Of a DNA stretch of 11,579 bases, positions 7,019 to 11,579 are shown one piece after another. The first letter of the stretch is position 1; every line of letters begins with the position of its first letter. Origin of the DNA: Clostridiales bacterium (GTDB taxonomy: Bacteria > Bacillota > Clostridia > Oscillospirales > Acutalibacteraceae); contig DYBQ01000078.1 in the NCBI GenBank assembly GCA_019418545.1, positions 1 to 11,579 on the forward strand. Reading direction: 5' to 3'. Both the position numbers and the translations under genes were made by a program. Below the pieces are notes generated by a model. That model saw only the letters and a list, made by a program, of their open reading frames with translations. It did not search any database and was not told where the DNA came from.

Positions 7019-7027
7019 TGGTAAAAT
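7019..7027 (+). promoter_or_regulatory. Possible extended -10 promoter of the small coiled-coil gene
   Basis: TGGTAAAAT is an extended -10 with TG at 7019-7020. The -35 at 17 bp (TTTAAT, 6999-7004) matches only 3/6. A start of transcription near 7034 would agree with translation from the ATG at 7062 and would exclude the one at 7035. An alternative is TTGTAA (6987-6992) with TATAAA (7009-7014). Confidence 0.45.
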
Positions 7028-7061
7028 ATAAATAATGAGAAAAATATCGGAGGCACCTAAG

Positions 7062-7238
7062 ATGTCGGATTATAATCATTATAAAGTAAATAACGAGCCA
7101 AAACCTTTGGATAATGACGCGCTTACCCGTTTTGTCTATTTACACGATGATGATATTACCCAGCTGATTGCACAAATTCATTCACTGGAGCGCCGGGTTC
7201 AGGAATTGGAGGAGCAATTGCGCGAAAAGTCAGAATAA
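7062..7238 (+). CDS. Small coiled-coil protein, function unknown
   Basis: A 58-residue protein that I do not recognise. The N-terminal half is polar (SDYNHYKVNNEPKPLDNDALTRFVYLHDDDI). The C-terminal half is a heptad-like helix (ITQLIAQIHSLERRVQELEEQLREKSE) that should form a short coiled coil. There is no signal peptide or membrane segment. The start was set at 7062 because CGGAGG (7048-7053) lies 8 bases before it; the in-frame ATG at 7035 has no ribosome binding site. It sits between the divergent marR operon and the sporulation gene yabP, so a role in sporulation or division is possible but only by position. Confidence 0.7.
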   Translation: MSDYNHYKVNNEPKPLDNDALTRFVYLHDDDITQLIAQIHSLERRVQELEEQLREKSE

Positions 7239-7250
7239 ATTTTATTTTTT

Positions 7251-7279
7251 TCATAGAAACGGCTGCCGCTGCATACTTT
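7251..7279 (+). promoter_or_regulatory. Possible sigma-E promoter of yabPQ
   Basis: TCATAGA (7251-7257) resembles the sigma-E -35 (KMATATT, 5/7). A 14-bp spacer leads to CATACTTT (7272-7279), close to the -10 consensus CATACANT. In Bacillus yabP and yabQ belong to the mother-cell sigma-E regulon, which agrees. The match is suggestive only. Confidence 0.45.
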
Positions 7280-7327
7280 TAAGTCAGGAAGCTCCTTGTG
7301 GAGGAAGACAGAAAGGATGTGGCGTAT

Positions 7328-7633
7328 ATGACCATAGTATCTTCCGAGGTAAAGTCTGGCGGGGAAAAGCAGCAGGGAACAGTCCCACACAATCTGGTGC
7401 TGGAAAACCGCCGCCATTTAACAGCCGTTGGGGTAATGAATGTAGATACCTATGATGAAGAAAGCATTGCAGCCAACACCCAGGGGGGGCCATTGCTGAT
7501 TCGGGGAAAAAACCTGCATTTGGATAGGCTGAACACCGAAACCGGCGAACTAACGGTTTCGGGGGAAATTTGCTCCATGAGTTATGGAGAATCGCGTCCG
7601 CAGGGCTCGTTTTTCTCCCGGCTTTTCCGATAG
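7328..7633 (+). CDS. yabP: Sporulation protein YabP
   Basis: A 101-residue protein of the YabP family, needed in the mother cell during spore formation in Bacillus. Its biochemical function is not established. Family hallmarks are HNLVLENRRHLTAVGVMNVDTYDEESI in the first half, then a beta-rich LLIRGKNLHLDRLNTETGELTVSGEI segment and the C-terminal FFSRLFR, typical of the family. The start at ATG 7328 gives a length equal to the Bacillus protein (about 100 residues) and is preceded by AAAGGA (7312-7317). The GTG at 7298 would add ten residues and is less likely. yabQ follows after 3 bases, so the two are translationally linked. A G7 run at 7483-7489 lies within the coding region, in frame. Confidence 0.92.
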   Translation: MTIVSSEVKSGGEKQQGTVPHNLVLENRRHLTAVGVMNVDTYDEESIAANTQGGPLLIRGKNLHLDRLNTETGELTVSGEICSMSYGESRPQGSFFSRLFR

Positions 7634-7636
7634 AGC

Positions 7637-8101
7637 ATGATGGCGGAAGAGTTTTTCCCGGGATTCCTGCTTTCTTTAGGCGCCGGCGTGCTGCTGGGCG
7701 CTGTATACGACGGCTTCCGAGTGCTTCGAATGGTGTTGGGCGGAGGAAAAAATCATCAGTTTGTTTTTGATTTGCTGTTTATGTCATTTGCCGCACTGAT
7801 AACTTTCCTGGTAGCGCTGGCTGCCGAATCCGGCCAATTGCGCTTTTATCAGCTGGCCGGAGAGGGGATTGGCATATGCTTGTGGGGGCTTACGTTTGGA
7901 GAACTCACTTTGTGGACAGCAGGCGCCCTTCGGTGGCTCATAAGAAAAATTACACAGTTGTCCCGCCGGATATGCCGCCGCCTGTTATCTGGATGCAGCC
8001 GGATTCTGGGACGATTTTGGAAGAAAAGAAGTAAAAAAATGAAAAATAAACGGGGGAAAGCAAAAAAATCCCTTGAAACAGGCAGGGAGAGTAGTGTATA
8101 A
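7637..8101 (+). CDS. yabQ: Spore cortex biosynthesis protein YabQ
   Basis: An integral membrane protein of the YabQ family. In Bacillus it localises to the forespore-surrounding membrane and is needed for cortex formation. The 154 residues show hydrophobic segments at about 8-25, 43-63 and 75-98, with the family motif GAVYDGFRVLR (21-31) between the first two. After the last segment comes a long, strongly basic cytoplasmic tail (about 100-150, many Arg/Lys). There are two adjacent ATGs (7637 and 7640). The ribosome binding site is weak, which fits translational coupling to yabP, whose stop is 3 bases away. The stop codon TAA (8099-8101) lies inside the -10 box of the divIC promoter. Confidence 0.9.
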   Translation: MMAEEFFPGFLLSLGAGVLLGAVYDGFRVLRMVLGGGKNHQFVFDLLFMSFAALITFLVALAAESGQLRFYQLAGEGIGICLWGLTFGELTLWTAGALRWLIRKITQLSRRICRRLLSGCSRILGRFWKKRSKKMKNKRGKAKKSLETGRESSV

Positions 8102-8102
8102 T
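8073..8102 (+). promoter_or_regulatory. Sigma-A promoter of divIC-yabR, overlapping end of yabQ
   Basis: TTGAAA (8073-8078, 5/6), an 18-bp spacer and a perfect TATAAT (8097-8102). The -10 contains the yabQ stop codon. It would let the division gene be expressed in growing cells independently of the sporulation genes. Transcription should start near 8109. Confidence 0.75.
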
Positions 8103-8110
8103 CAAAGAAG

Positions 8111-8146
8111 TCAGAAAATTCCCAAAGGGGGAAATTGGCTTTCTGA
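8111..8146 (+). other. 5'-terminal stem-loop of the divIC mRNA leader
   Basis: Outer stem TCAGAAA (8111-8117) with TTTCTGA (8140-8146). An inner imperfect stem forms around TTCCC (8119-8123) and GGGAA (8129-8133). There is no U-run, so it is not a terminator. It begins about 2 bases after the predicted transcription start and ends just before the ribosome binding site, as mRNA-stabilising 5' hairpins do. Confidence 0.6.
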
Positions 8147-8161
8147 AAAGGAGGAGCAAAA

Positions 8162-8464
8162 ATGCGTGTGTTGCAAAAGAAAAAGGTTAAGGGCAGCATC
8201 TTGCTCCGGTTTTCCATTTTGTGCCTGATTGTCTATGTTATGGCTGCTTTGATTAGTCAGCAAATCGAGATTAACCAAAAACGCAGCGAGCTAGAAAGCC
8301 TGAACAATCAAATTCAGGTGCAGGAAGTGGAAAATGAAGAGTTGCGCCATACCATTGACGCCAATGCAGAGGACGGCAGTGAGTATGCAGAGCGGGTAGC
8401 CAGGGAGGAACTGGACTATGCAAAAAACGGAGAGCGCGTGTTTATCATTATTTCTGGTGAATAA
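8162..8464 (+). CDS. divIC: Septum formation initiator DivIC (FtsL/DivIC family)
   Basis: A bitopic division protein of 100 residues, expected to form the DivIB-FtsL-DivIC complex at the septum and activate septal wall synthesis. A basic cytoplasmic N-terminus (RVLQKKKVKG) precedes one membrane helix (about 12-31, SILLRFSILCLIVYVMAALI). This is followed by an extracellular coiled coil (about 34-65, QIEINQKRSELESLNNQIQVQEVENEEL) and the family C-terminal motif YAERVAREELDYAKNGERVFII (75-96). The ribosome binding site is excellent (AAGGAGGAG, 7 bases before the ATG). Neighbours match the yabP-yabQ-divIC-yabR order of Bacillus. A sigma-A promoter and a leader hairpin lie directly upstream. Confidence 0.93.
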   Translation: MRVLQKKKVKGSILLRFSILCLIVYVMAALISQQIEINQKRSELESLNNQIQVQEVENEELRHTIDANAEDGSEYAERVAREELDYAKNGERVFIIISGE

Positions 8465-8512
8465 AGAGCGCCTCTGGTTTTGATTTATATTTAAGGAGGA
8501 AAACAGTCAGGT

Positions 8513-9004
8513 ATGCAGCTGGAGGTAGGATCGATTCTGGAAGGCAAGGTCACTGGTATCACAAAATTTGGGGCGTTTGTAGAACTGCCCGGGGGAAAAA
8601 CCGGTATGGTACATATTTCGGAAATTGCCCCCACATTTGTCAAGGAAATCCGCGATTTTGTCACTGAGAATCAAACAGTAAAAGTCAAGGTGCTCAGTGT
8701 TAGCGAAGAAGGGAAAATCAGCCTGTCAATGAAGAAGGCGTTGGATCCTGCACAGCAGCAGTCTCAGCGGAGAGAGCAGAGAAACGGAAACACTCCCCGT
8801 GCTCCTCGCCAGCCCCGGCCGGCGGCTGTTAGCCCCGGACGTCCCGGCAACTATGAATGGCAGAGCCGCCGTAACGAGGGCGGCAGCTTTGAGGACATGA
8901 TGTCCCGCTTTAAGCAGAGCAGCGACGAGAAAATGTCCGATTTGAAACGGGCCGTAGAGAGCAAGCGCGGCGGGTTCTCCCGTCACAACAACTCCCGAGG
9001 CTGA
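8513..9004 (+). CDS. yabR: S1 domain RNA-binding protein YabR
   Basis: An S1-domain RNA-binding protein of the YabR/general stress protein 13 type; its precise cellular role is unknown. The S1 domain is at about 4-74 with the typical VGSILEGKVTGITKFGAFVELPGGKTGMVHISEI and ISLSMK. The remaining 90 residues are low-complexity and basic, rich in Gln, Arg, Pro, Gly and Ser, with a short conserved-looking SFEDMMSRFKQSSDEKMSDLKR helix at about 124-146. The protein is 163 residues, longer than Bacillus YabR (about 128). AAGGAGGA lies 12 bases ahead of the ATG, a longer spacing than usual. It is 48 bases after divIC and ends ahead of a hairpin terminator. In Bacillus the next gene is spoIIE; here it is not. 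Confidence 0.9.
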   Translation: MQLEVGSILEGKVTGITKFGAFVELPGGKTGMVHISEIAPTFVKEIRDFVTENQTVKVKVLSVSEEGKISLSMKKALDPAQQQSQRREQRNGNTPRAPRQPRPAAVSPGRPGNYEWQSRRNEGGSFEDMMSRFKQSSDEKMSDLKRAVESKRGGFSRHNNSRG

Positions 9005-9034
9005 ACACACAACCGAAAGCCCAGAATCCATCAG

Positions 9035-9064
9035 GCGGCGGGAGGAAAACTCCCTGCCGCTTTT
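9035..9064 (+). terminator. Intercistronic terminator-like hairpin after yabR
   Basis: Stem GCGGC-GGGAG (9035-9044) with CTCCC-GCCGC (9050-9054 and 9056-9060), one bulged T at 9055, loop GAAAA, followed by TTTTGTT. Only 7 bases separate the T-run from the ribosome binding site of the next gene, so there is no room for a separate promoter between them. Confidence 0.82.
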
Positions 9065-9085
9065 GTTATGTAAGGAGGAAACCCA

Positions 9086-10240
9086 ATGCTTTTAAAAAAT
9101 GCCGCCCTTCACACCATGGAGGGCTTGGACTATGAAAATGGCTGGCTGGCATCTCAAAACGGCGTGATTGTGGGTCTTGGCCCCATGGAGACCTGCCCCG
9201 AAAGGCCGGGGGAAGAGTGGCTGGATTTGGAAGGCGCCCATGTGTATCCCGGTTTTATTGACGCCCACACCCATTTGGGCATGTGGGAGGATGGCCTGAC
9301 CTTTGAAGGGGACGACGGCAACGAGGAAACCGACCCCATTACCCCTCAGCTTCGGGCTATTGACGCACTCAACCCCATGGACCGGTGCTTCCGGGAGGCG
9401 CTGGAAAGCGGCGTGACCACAGTAGTAACCGGTCCCGGCAGCGCCAACCCCATCGGCGGGCAGATGGCGGCCGTGAAAACCTATGGGAAATGTATTGACA
9501 AAATGATTGTCAAAGCGCCCCTTGCCATCAAAATGGCACTGGGGGAAAACCCCAAAAGCGTGTATCACGGCAAAAACCAAACCCCCGTTACCCGTATGGC
9601 CACGGCAGCGCTGATTCGGGAGCAGCTGTATAAGGCACAGCGGTATCTGGATGATGTGGACAAGGCGCTGGCCGAAGAGGATGTGGATATGCCGGAATAT
9701 GACATCCGGTGTGAGGCGCTGCTGCCCCTGTTGCGGGGAGAAATCCAGGCCCACATCCACTGCCACCGGGCAGATGATATTTTTACCGCCATCCGCATTG
9801 GCGAGGAGTTTGGGCTGGATTATGTGATTGTCCACGGCACCGAAGGCTATTTAATCGCCGATGAGCTGGCCGAAAAGCAGGCAAGGGTGCTCAGCGGGCC
9901 AATTCTCTGCGACCGCTCTAAGCCGGAGCTGCGGAACCTGACGCCGGCCTGCCCGGGAAAGCTGTGTGAGGCTGGGGTGCAGACCGCACTGATTACCGAC
10001 CATCCGGTGATTCCCCTGCAATATTTGTCCCTGTGCGCCGGGCTGGCCGTCCGGGAGGGGATGGACAGGGAAGCCGCACTGCGGGCCATTACTATTGAAC
10101 CAGCCCGGATTTGCGGGATTGACCATCGTGTAGGCTCGCTGGCAGTGGGCAAGGATGCCGACTGCGTGGTGTTCCGCCAGGACCCGCTGGCACTGGCAGC
10201 CAAGCCGGAGCGGGTGTTTGCAGGCGGACAGGAAGTGTAA
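9086..10240 (+). CDS. Amidohydrolase (imidazolonepropionase-like, COG1228)
   Basis: A metal-dependent hydrolase of the amidohydrolase superfamily, cytoplasmic, substrate unknown. It has the superfamily layout: N-terminal beta segment, the metal-binding DAHTH motif (His61, His63), Lys149 in AIKMALGEN, which could be the carboxylated lysine, His225 and His227 in AHIHCHRADD, His250 in VIVHGTEG, and Asp305 in ITDHP. The C-terminus returns to the beta segment with VGSLAVGKDADCVVF. Enzymes with this layout cleave cyclic amides, dipeptides or related C-N bonds, and this sequence does not settle which. Ribosome binding site TAAGGAGGAA lies 7-8 bases before the ATG. The gene for a fumarate hydratase alpha subunit follows after 17 bases, so they are probably co-translated. 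A promoter is not visible, so transcription probably comes through from divIC-yabR across the hairpin at 9035-9064. Confidence 0.87.
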   Translation: MLLKNAALHTMEGLDYENGWLASQNGVIVGLGPMETCPERPGEEWLDLEGAHVYPGFIDAHTHLGMWEDGLTFEGDDGNEETDPITPQLRAIDALNPMDRCFREALESGVTTVVTGPGSANPIGGQMAAVKTYGKCIDKMIVKAPLAIKMALGENPKSVYHGKNQTPVTRMATAALIREQLYKAQRYLDDVDKALAEEDVDMPEYDIRCEALLPLLRGEIQAHIHCHRADDIFTAIRIGEEFGLDYVIVHGTEGYLIADELAEKQARVLSGPILCDRSKPELRNLTPACPGKLCEAGVQTALITDHPVIPLQYLSLCAGLAVREGMDREAALRAITIEPARICGIDHRVGSLAVGKDADCVVFRQDPLALAAKPERVFAGGQEV

Positions 10241-10257
10241 AAAAGGAGGAATCTCTT

Positions 10258-11100
10258 ATGATTCGTGTGATAGAAGCAGCCGAAATTACCCGGACAATAC
10301 GCCGGCTGTGTATTGAAGCCAACCGGCAGCTTCCGGCGGACATGGAAGCCTGTATCCGCTGTGCCGCCGAAAAGGAGAACCATCCCATTGGGAAGTCCAT
10401 TATGAAGGACATTTGCGATAATATGGATGCTGCCCGGGAGCTGACGCTGCCGGTTTGTCAGGACACCGGCATGGCGGTGGTGTTTGCCGAGGTGGGGCAG
10501 GACGTTCATATTGATGGGAATTTTGAAGAAGCCGTTAATGAAGGCGTGCGCCAGGGCTATGTAGAGGGCCTGCTGCGCTGCTCGGTTGTGGCCGACCCCA
10601 TTCGCCGGGGCAACACCAACGACAACACACCGGCAGTGCTCCACACCCGGCTGGTGCCCGGAGATAAGGTGCGGCTGATGGTGGCGCCAAAGGGCTTTGG
10701 CAGCGAGAATATGAGCCGGGTGATTATGCTGACCCCGTCGGCTAGCCGGGAGCAAATTATCGGTGCCGTGGTGGAAACTGCCCGACTGGCGGGAGCGACC
10801 CCCTGCCCGCCTATGATGCTGGGGGTTGGCATTGGCGGCGACTTTGAGCTGTGCGCTCTGCTTGCAAAAAAAGCCTTGTGCCGGCCGGTTTCTCAAAGGA
10901 ACCCCGACCCCTTTTATGCACAGCTGGAAAAAGACATGCTGGAGGCGGTGAACCAGCTGGACATTGGGCCTCAGGGCTTTGGCGGACTGACTACGGCGCT
11001 GGCTGTTAACATTGAGCAGTATCCCACCCATATTGCCGGTTTGCCGATTGCCGTCAATGTTGGCTGTCATGTAACCCGTCATGGAGAAGCTGTGCTCTAA
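10258..11100 (+). CDS. Class I fumarate hydratase / tartrate dehydratase alpha subunit
   Basis: The catalytic-cluster (alpha) subunit of a two-subunit, oxygen-sensitive [4Fe-4S] hydro-lyase that interconverts fumarate and malate or acts on tartrate. The 280 residues equal the usual full length. The three cluster cysteines are visible: Cys67 in LPVCQDTG, Cys183 in TPCPPMM and Cys270 in VGCHVTRH. Other family motifs are RRGNTNDNTPAVLHT (117-130) and APKGFGSENMSR (143-154). The ribosome binding site AAGGAGGA precedes the ATG by about 8 bases. It is expressed with the amidohydrolase. A beta subunit (the C-terminal half in one-chain FumA) is required for activity and normally follows, but here a terminator follows. 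It must lie elsewhere or be lacking. Fumarate versus tartrate cannot be told from the alpha chain alone. Confidence 0.93.
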   Translation: MIRVIEAAEITRTIRRLCIEANRQLPADMEACIRCAAEKENHPIGKSIMKDICDNMDAARELTLPVCQDTGMAVVFAEVGQDVHIDGNFEEAVNEGVRQGYVEGLLRCSVVADPIRRGNTNDNTPAVLHTRLVPGDKVRLMVAPKGFGSENMSRVIMLTPSASREQIIGAVVETARLAGATPCPPMMLGVGIGGDFELCALLAKKALCRPVSQRNPDPFYAQLEKDMLEAVNQLDIGPQGFGGLTTALAVNIEQYPTHIAGLPIAVNVGCHVTRHGEAVL

Positions 11101-11151
11101 TTTCCAGACTTGGGCGGGCAATGCCGCAGCCAATATACAGGTTTGTTTTTC

Positions 11152-11190
11152 AAGAAGCTCCTTTTTAATGAGAAAAAGGGGCTTCTTTTT
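11152..11190 (+). terminator. Rho-independent terminator after fumarase alpha gene
   Basis: A 15-bp stem AAGAAGCTCCTTTTT (11152-11166) with AAAAAGGGGCTTCTT (11173-11187), one T-G wobble, loop AATGAG, with the T-run continuing to 11190. It ends the amidohydrolase-fumarase operon. Confidence 0.92.
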
Positions 11191-11310
11191 GTTTATGCCT
11201 GTTCTATTCCTTGCCTGCCCTGGGGGGGGGAATTATAGGGGCAAATTTTCGGAAATCTGCATACCTTTGAAAAAAAGATATAATTTCTTTACAATTCATC
11301 AACAAAACCC
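11191..11310. other. Intergenic region without a gene
   Basis: From the terminator to the hpf promoter there is no supported gene. It holds a G9 run (11222-11230) and an AT-rich stretch with a TATAAT at 11279-11284 that lacks a convincing -35. Open frames across it are short and do not show coding features. Confidence 0.6.
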
Positions 11311-11339
11311 TTTAAAACTTTTATCAATTGTGTTATACT
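11311..11339 (+). promoter_or_regulatory. Sigma-A promoter of hpf
   Basis: TTTAAA (11311-11316, 4/6), a 17-bp spacer, TATACT (11334-11339, 5/6) with extended TGT in front. Transcription should start near 11346, giving a leader of about 102 bases. Confidence 0.75.
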
Positions 11340-11352
11340 ATAAGCACAGATA

Positions 11353-11417
11353 CAGGCAGCCATCCAATGGGAGAGTTGCTGGCCGGGAAAATCCGTTTCC
11401 GGGAAGGAAGCTGCCTG
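11353..11417 (+). ncRNA. Structured 5' leader of hpf (cis-acting RNA candidate)
   Basis: A closing stem CAGGCAGC (11353-11360) pairs perfectly with GCTGCCTG (11410-11417). It encloses a hairpin CCGG-g-AAA (11383-11390) with TTT-CCGG (11396-11402), loop ATCCG, and a small CCA/TGG hairpin near 11360-11370. GCAGC (11356-11360) can alternatively pair with GTTGC (11375-11379), which would break the closing stem. There is no U-run after it; the hpf ribosome binding site follows at 11435. It could relate to the raiA leader RNAs reported upstream of this gene family, but I cannot align it to that motif. Confidence 0.55.
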
Positions 11418-11447
11418 CATAGTTTAAAAGTGTTAGGAGATGTTGGC

Positions 11448-11579
11448 ATGAAAATTACGATCATCGGCAGAAAGGTTACCCTGCGGGACAACTTTAAGGA
11501 GCTGGCTACGAAAAAGCTCATGCGCTTTGACCGGATTTTCGACGAGAATGCAGAAGCAACCGTTACGGTAACGCTGGAG
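11448..11579 (+). CDS. hpf: Ribosome hibernation promoting factor, 3'-truncated
   Basis: The first 44 residues of an HPF/RaiA/YvyD-family protein, which binds the 30S subunit and inactivates ribosomes (100S dimers in the case of long HPF) in stationary phase. MKITIIGRKVTLRDNFKELATKKLMRFDRIFDENAEATVTVTLE shows the family's first strand, the R-x4-L-R-D-x3 helix start, the K-x3-L-x-R-F-D-R-I-F helix and the following strand. The frame is open at the right edge; whether it is the long form with the C-terminal dimerisation domain cannot be seen. AGGAGA lies 7 bases before the ATG. Preceded by its own promoter and a structured leader. Confidence 0.92.
   Translation, partial: MKITIIGRKVTLRDNFKELATKKLMRFDRIFDENAEATVTVTLE

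Noticed and set aside
7213..7250. Possible terminator after the small coiled-coil gene
   Set aside because: There is a T-rich stretch after the stop codon, but no convincing GC-rich stem precedes it.
8111..8146. Hairpin ahead of divIC considered as a terminator
   Set aside because: No U-run follows; it is followed directly by the ribosome binding site, so a leader structure is more likely.
9092..9835. 247-codon minus-strand frame inside the amidohydrolase
   Set aside because: Shadow of a well-supported gene; His/Gly/Phe-rich translation without a domain.
9847..11133. 428-codon open frame on the minus strand across the amidohydrolase and fumarase genes
   Set aside because: It is antisense to two genes with unmistakable family motifs. 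Its translation is rich in His, Arg, Pro and Ser with no recognisable domain, as expected of a shadow frame in GC-richer DNA.
11279..11284. Perfect TATAAT as a second hpf promoter
   Set aside because: No acceptable -35 at 16-18 bp; the A-rich context makes chance occurrence likely.
11081..11422. Open frame after the fumarase alpha gene, considered as a beta-subunit remnant
   Set aside because: It runs through the terminator, the G9 run and the hpf leader, and has no similarity to fumarase beta motifs.
1..11579. CRISPR arrays, tRNA or rRNA genes, insertion sequences, prophage genes
   Set aside because: I saw no regular repeat-spacer pattern, no tRNA-like cloverleaf, no rRNA sequence, and no transposase, integrase or terminal inverted repeats; the transposon end at the left edge is a library adapter.

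Overview
The window looks like a contig end from a spore-forming, Gram-positive member of the Clostridia. It carries a GerC-type germinant receptor subunit, the sporulation/division cluster yabP-yabQ-divIC-yabR, lipoproteins with lipobox signal peptides, strong AGGAGG ribosome binding sites, sigma-A promoters (several with extended TGn -10 boxes) and GC-rich hairpin terminators. GC content appears moderate, near 50 percent. The family assignments rest on reading translated motifs, not on database searches. The first 26 bases are not genomic: they match the Illumina Nextera transposase adapter, so the first gene is cut by a contig end.

Layout. (1) 29-1024: 5'-truncated gerC-family gene. (2) 1093-2801: two related lipoprotein genes in tail-to-tail orientation, sharing a perfect hairpin terminator, each with its own TGGTATAAT promoter. 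(3) 2944-4953: promoter, TPR protein gene and an RlmI-like 23S rRNA methyltransferase gene in one operon. (4) 4936-6924, minus strand: a MarR regulator and a MATE efflux pump in one operon. The promoter carries two near-identical palindromes, one exactly filling the -35/-10 spacer and one just after the start of transcription. The MATE gene has a one-base frameshift in a homopolymer, so its present frame runs through its own terminator and into the 3' end of the methyltransferase gene. (5) 7062-9004: a small coiled-coil protein, then yabP and yabQ behind a possible sigma-E promoter, then divIC behind a strong sigma-A promoter whose -10 overlaps the yabQ stop, then yabR. (6) 9086-11100: an amidohydrolase and a class I fumarate hydratase alpha subunit, closely spaced, without the beta subunit. 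(7) 11196-11579: a 5' leader with a nested stem-loop structure ahead of a ribosome hibernation factor (hpf/raiA), which runs off the right edge.

How the parts fit. The yab/divIC block follows the order known from Bacillus (yabP-yabQ-divIC-yabR), but the genes after yabR are metabolic instead of spoIIE. The promoters I read suggest that sporulation genes (yabPQ) and division genes (divIC-yabR) are uncoupled. The MarR/MATE pair is a self-contained, autoregulated drug-efflux unit that may be inactive because of the frameshift. The observations most worth checking are the dual MarR operators, the MATE frameshift, the hpf leader RNA, the orphan fumarase alpha subunit, the divIC promoter with its 5'-terminal hairpin, and the ribosome binding site that points to a non-standard start in the first lipoprotein gene.
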